64,000 nt of DNA from Marinomonas spartinae (GTDB taxonomy: Bacteria > Pseudomonadota > Gammaproteobacteria > Pseudomonadales > Marinomonadaceae). Below the pieces are notes generated by a model. It was not told the DNA's origin and ran no database searches. It saw only the letters and a program-made list of their open reading frames with translations. The translations under genes and the position numbers were made by a program. Shown here piece after piece: positions 63,929 to 64,000 of the stretch. The stretch spans positions 62,001 to 126,000 of the forward strand of contig NZ_JAEMUI010000012.1 in assembly GCF_016461715.1 (NCBI RefSeq). The letters run 5' to 3'. How positions within the stretch are numbered: position 1 is the first letter of the stretch; every line of letters begins with the position of its first letter.

Positions 63929-64000
63929 CTAGCCGCTTTTAACGGCATGAATCGTTATGTGATCGTTTGTTTCTCGTTCATAGCGTTGGATGTCTAGTAT
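63929..64000 (-). CDS. C-terminal 23 codons of a gene cut by the window edge
   Basis: The frame open from the window end reads ILDIQRYERETNDHITI and then HAVKSG to a TAG at 63929. It is on the same strand as the ATPase gene, 9 bases upstream of it. Too little is visible to name it. Confidence 0.5.
   Translation of the reverse strand: MLDIQRYERETNDHITIHAVKSG

Noticed and set aside
1-64000. tRNA, rRNA, CRISPR arrays and classic riboswitches
   Set aside because: None was recognised by eye on either strand; a dedicated covariance-model search would be needed to exclude degenerate ones.

Overview
The window reads as a chromosomal segment of a marine gammaproteobacterium of the Oceanospirillales, most likely Marinomonas or a close relative. 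This is inferred from gene content: dnaX-ybaB-recR-rnd-ycgL-ycgN order, RadD, HrpA, MlaA, a CrbS/CrbR-type acetate system, an OsmC-YcaO fusion and DUF1127 genes. It is not from a database match. Most of the window is ordinary, densely packed housekeeping DNA on both strands, with no tRNA, rRNA or CRISPR that I could recognise.

Layout. 0-12 kb holds small independent units: a diguanylate cyclase coupled to a small molybdopterin-fold protein, an OmpA-like protein, glyoxalase I, YejK, a HAD phosphatase, a new 58-residue ORF, DUF2947, a DTW-domain tRNA modifier, DUF1499, a TetR regulator, RadD and a 2OG-Fe(II) oxygenase. 12-21 kb is the information-processing run trhO, dnaX-ybaB-recR-rnd-ycgL-ycgN, then a VWA membrane protein overlapping a glutamine amidotransferase. 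21-34 kb has a CYTH protein, a second HAD phosphatase, a frameshifted patatin, cysK, hrpA-mlaA, an aldose sugar dehydrogenase, an acetyltransferase, transaldolase and dusA.

34.5-42.9 kb is an accessory island inserted between dusA and the ycaO gene. It starts with the first ~38 codons of a tyrosine integrase next to the 5' end of dusA, a known integration target. It carries P2-like tail remnants (GpU, GpX and a broken GpD). Between two phage-style terminators sits an AT-rich two-gene cargo: a protein with a MACPF-type signature (YGDHF-x6-GG), followed 14 bases later by a long helical protein with a central hydrophobic hairpin, as in ClyA-type pore formers. This pair is the best candidate for an undescribed system. 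The right part of the island holds an HSL-type esterase, a RidA pseudogene ending in an integron-like attC site, a cassette-like membrane protein gene, and the ruins of an M35-type metallopeptidase.

42.9-52.4 kb returns to the core. It contains an OsmC-YcaO fusion and an acetate module: acetyl-CoA synthetase, a LuxR-type response regulator (CrbR/ErdR-like), a transporter-like sensor kinase (CrbS/MxtR-like) and a SatP/YaaH acetate transporter. 52.6-64 kb has a repeat-bearing lipoprotein, a UmuD-like protein lacking both catalytic residues, two DUF1127 paralogues (one behind a 34-codon leader and mutually exclusive hairpins), YaeQ, a dienelactone hydrolase, a queuosine-mannosyltransferase-like protein, a MOSC protein, two LysE exporters with an AraC regulator, D-Ala-D-Ala ligase, WbuC, an AAA ATPase and the last 23 codons of a gene cut by the window edge.
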